Part shown: positions 61,301-64,000 of the stretch, piece after piece
Position numbering within the stretch: position 1 is the stretch's first letter
Layout: every line of letters begins with the position of its first letter
Origin: Mya arenaria
Taxonomy: Eukaryota > Mollusca > Bivalvia > Myida > Myidae
Assembly: GCF_026914265.1 (NCBI RefSeq)
Contig: NC_069129.1
Span: 22,491,945 to 22,555,944, forward strand
Direction of reading: 5' to 3'
DNA: 64,000 nucleotides
Notes under the pieces: model-generated
What the model was told of the DNA's origin: nothing
The model's input: only the letters and a program-made list of their open reading frames with translations
Database searches by the model: none
Program-made: the position numbers and the translations under genes

Positions 61301-63478
61301 TTAATGTAACTGAAAAATCCCATGAAATTCCAATGTTAAACATTAATGTATTTTTAATAAAATATTATAATAATGTGAATAATAACAAACAAAATATGTG
61401 TTTATCTTATAATTGTAAATGTGAATATTAATGTTTTCATATGTGATCAATTGCTTTCTGAAATTAACTTTCGATCGTTATATTTGTTTGTTTTCGGTTT
61501 CATCTGTTTTAATTGAAAGGTTCAGTGAAAGTGCGCAGTCACAATGGGTTTTCACACATTTATGATTGCCAATTAAAGGTTGTCAGTATAATGTTTGTTT
61601 CTTTTGTAATATACCGCCGATAATTACGGGTACAATTATAATTACGGGTACAATTATAACTAATAAACACTAATTAAGGCAACAGAAATTGCCAGTTTTA
61701 AACATCAGTTGCAAGAATTGCAACAAACACTGATATGTTCTTATATGTGCTCGATTTATTTTGGGAAATAAACTGTTTTGGAAAATATTTCTGCTCGATT
61801 TATTTTGGGAAATAAACTGTTTTGGAAAATATTTTTTCTGTTGCTTTTAACTGATTTTACTGCCAATCTTTCAAATTTGGTCCATAATGTCCCTAAATCT
61901 GGTCTGTAGTGTCCCTAAATCTGGTCCGTAATGTCTGGTCCGTAATGTCCATGGTCCGTAGTGTCCGTAATTCCATTAATCTAATTTCCATGTGTGATCT
62001 TACCAACAGTGTGCGTAGCTCTTGTTGCAATCTGAAATGAACAAAAAACACAAATGTAGCTTATCAAGTGTCATCAGAGGAAAGACAATGTTTGCCTGAC
62101 CTTTGTGTTGTTCAAACCAAAGGCCTTTGGTTTAGTCTAAAATATTAGACGTGTTATACGGGATTCTTCCAATCCCTAACGTCTAAACGGGAATGTGCAA
62201 AAAAACCGGGGGTGTTTTAAAAATATTGAAATTGTTTTAAGTGAAGTATTTTATGGTTGAAATTGATCATAAAGAGTTATATTCATATTTTACCATGTAA
62301 GTGAAATGCTATTTTGCACTAAACAAGCATTTAATGCATTAAAACAAGTTGTTTACCTTTCCAATAAAACGAAAGTTGACTGACACAGAAAACAATTATG
62401 CGAAGGGGAACAACTCGATACAATCGTAATAACTCGGCCTCCTCCGACAAAGCTTCGAGATAGACCTCGTTATACAATCGTAACAACTCGGCCATGGCCG
62501 AAATGTTCCGAGCGATTTAAAACTGTGCCCTGAAACCTTGCAGGTGCCCTTCATGTATATATCGTTATGTTATGACAGAATGAAATGAAGAAAAGCCGTC
62601 AAACTCATAATTATAAGTTGGATATTTATTTTTAGTGTACGGAACTAATATAAAATAACATTATCTGGTAATATTTCTTGTTTTTATAATATTTTATAGA
62701 CGCTATATGCTTTAACCCGGAATCCTGATTGGAACAACTACCCACTTTCGATACTAAACAATTTGTACGTGAAGGATTTGCCATATCAAAAATCTAAAAA
62801 AAATCCGCCAACGTACAATAATTTGGACTACCTTTGGTTCAAACCACAAGCATTTCTCATGATTATTTTTACCTTCTATTTAACCTACAGATTAAATAGC
62901 AACACAGTGTAAAAAAAGATCCTGAGAAAACCCTGTGGTTTCAGCAGATCTAAGTCTTTTAAGATGCAATTTAGTAAAACATGCGGGACACGATTTTCTC
63001 ATAATAACTTTCAGTGTAACATTACCTTTTTTGATTAAGTATCATGTAGACAAGTGTAAAAGTATTTATTTAGCCAATACTGCTGGTGGTTACTTTGAAT
63101 ATTTATACAAATTTATTTTAACTTTGAATAATAAAGTAACGTTTGTCAGATAAATATAGAAACTGCAGTGGCATATAAACAAAATAAAGAAGAAAATTAC
63201 ACAATTTCTTACGATATCAAAACAAAAATACTCATATTAACTTTATTCTGTTTTAAAGGTCTAAAGATTGTTCGAGAAAATGTGGTAATCAAATTAAACT
63301 TGCATATCGAAAATGACGACCTCCTTTGTATTTTTTCTACCATTCGCGAAAATATATGACAAAATATTTGTACTTACCGTTTGCTCACAGAATGAGTTTC
63401 TTTGGAGTTCATTGCAATTTTCCCTTTATCTTTAAGCCTTTGATTACTCGTACTGGGGTCTATGTTTTGTTCTGACAT
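58318..63478 (-). CDS. UBE2C: Ubiquitin-conjugating enzyme E2 C, five exons, complete
   Basis: UBE2C is the E2 that primes ubiquitin chains for the anaphase-promoting complex at mitotic exit. Exons are 63478-63378, 62031-62004, 60313-60227, 59562-59358 and 58436-58318, with GT/AG borders, giving 179 residues, the same length as the human enzyme. It reads [11 protein letters not shown]..., [59 protein letters not shown] (catalytic Cys in NICLDIL), [19 protein letters not shown] and a short tail. The second exon is only 28 bases. The human counterpart aligns through LQQEL and MMSGDKGISAFP. An in-frame upstream ATG at 63562 exists, but the family starts at the chosen one. All catalytic features are present. 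Confidence 0.95.
59615..59760 (-). mobile_element. Old SINE copy in UBE2C intron 3
   Basis: On the minus strand: ggtttgattcccag, then tgggcaagtgagttt, then gtcaacaagac and gttggttttct, a decayed match to the body of the SINEs at 35975 and 45705. Confidence 0.6.
60853..61003. repeat. Palindromic repeat in UBE2C intron 2
   Basis: tcagattggcagaccatacg at 60853 is the near reverse complement of ccatatggtctgctaatctga ending at 61003. The loop is about 100 bases. Probably a small foldback element. Confidence 0.7.
61095..61973. mobile_element. TIR element with subterminal repeats, 8-base target duplication
   Basis: About 879 bases between exact CATTAATC copies (61087-61094 and 61974-61981). Both ends, inverted, carry tandem gacattacggaccagattta units (61100-61185 and 61870-61970). 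Inside, a 45-base stretch with tcgatttattttgggaaata is directly repeated (61752-61833). No protein frame. An 8-base duplication fits hAT-type elements. It lies inside intron 2 of UBE2C, 30 bases from the donor of the 28-base exon. Confidence 0.88.
62032..63377 (-). other. UBE2C intron 1
   Basis: Contains a short direct repeat of atacaatcgtaayaactcggcc (62419 and 62473). No exon or gene otherwise seen. Confidence 0.6.
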
Positions 63479-64000
63479 GGCGATCCCGTATAATTTACAG
63501 AAAGTTGCGATTGTGTTTTCTTTTAAATTAAGCTCTTCACCCTGATATAAATTTTTATCCAATCAACTGCCAGTGCATGAAAAATATTTTGTTGTGGAAA
63601 TTGCAGGGGTAAATTTCGGTACATTGCAATCAATGATTTCTGAGGTATGTTTTCAGTGAAAATAATGAAATAGAAGTTAGCTGTTTTCTTTAGTAAAGTT
63701 TTTTAGCATATCAATTTCTTTTAGCACAATTTCCCTCACTTGACACTATCATATACCAGTATAGATTTTCTAAGTTTTTATCCACAGGGTTTGCACGGTC
63801 TATCTATCTCTGTTTAATGTCAACTCCTCTTCCGAATGTTACTGACATTACGGTCGGTGGAATTACCGAAATCATGGTAAATACTGAAATCACCTTTCAT
63901 TTTCATAGGTATACGGTATTTCGTTTTCTTTTACAAAATACGCCCGGATTTAATACTTTATTGTGTTCGAATGTTGTTCTCGGTACCATAATTGTTGGAG
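63479..64000. other. UBE2C 5' flank
   Basis: Should hold the UBE2C 5' UTR and promoter. I see no TATA box or clear cell-cycle (CHR) element close to the start; a TTCGAA at about 63967 is some 490 bases away. Confidence 0.4.

Noticed and set aside
63479-63562. Upstream UBE2C start at 63562
   Set aside because: Would add 28 residues that the family lacks; MSEQNIDP aligns with the human start and gives the standard 179 residues.

Overview
The window looks like nuclear DNA of a bivalve mollusc. The evidence is animal spliced genes (TARDBP, ASTE1, a beta-tubulin, UBE2C), low GC, a dense cover of short inverted-repeat elements and tRNA-derived SINEs, and tandem families of RING-less TRIM-like genes of a kind typical of bivalves. 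I cannot fix the species from sequence alone.

Layout. Positions 1-1660 carry the first two coding exons of TARDBP (TDP-43) on the minus strand, running off the left edge. ASTE1 (an XPG/FEN-family nuclease) is on the plus strand at 4742-7006, and the gap between the two genes may hold a shared promoter. From about 7.2 to 21.6 kb lie two head-to-tail units of one segmental duplication, each ending in a minus-strand TRIM-like gene (B-box, B-box, coiled coil, predicted propeller). Copy 1 (11487-13290) is broken and copy 2 (19929-21587) is intact. Both units also carry a Tc1-like transposase relic. A minisatellite with a 43-base unit fills 22.7-23.9 kb. A three-exon beta-tubulin with axonemal features is at 26806-28444.

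From about 29 to 45 kb a second tandem duplication carries TRIM-like copies 3 (38071-39738, one in-frame stop) and 4 (42186-43823, intact). The left unit has been inflated by insertions, including a dead non-LTR retrotransposon at 32.3-35.2 kb. Two tandem four-exon genes for small type I membrane proteins (signal peptide, CUB-like domain, LDLa pair, transmembrane helix) occupy 47464-49701 and 50186-52562. A 2.2 kb satellite of about 145-170-base monomers with a five-monomer higher-order unit follows at 53.0-55.2 kb. The right end is a complete five-exon UBE2C on the minus strand (58318-63478), with mobile elements in two introns and just after its stop codon.

How it fits together. TARDBP, ASTE1, beta-tubulin and UBE2C are single-copy-looking cell genes for RNA binding, DNA-end processing, cytoskeleton or cilia, and APC/C ubiquitination. 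The TRIM-like and CUB-LDLa families are young tandem arrays of the kind expected in innate recognition. In both TRIM pairs one copy is intact and its partner is broken, and all four copies differ most in one stretch of the predicted propeller. Nested insertions (an element inside the Tc1 relic, MITEs present in one duplicate only) allow a relative dating of the duplications. I found no operon, CRISPR array, rRNA, retrovirus or Polinton.
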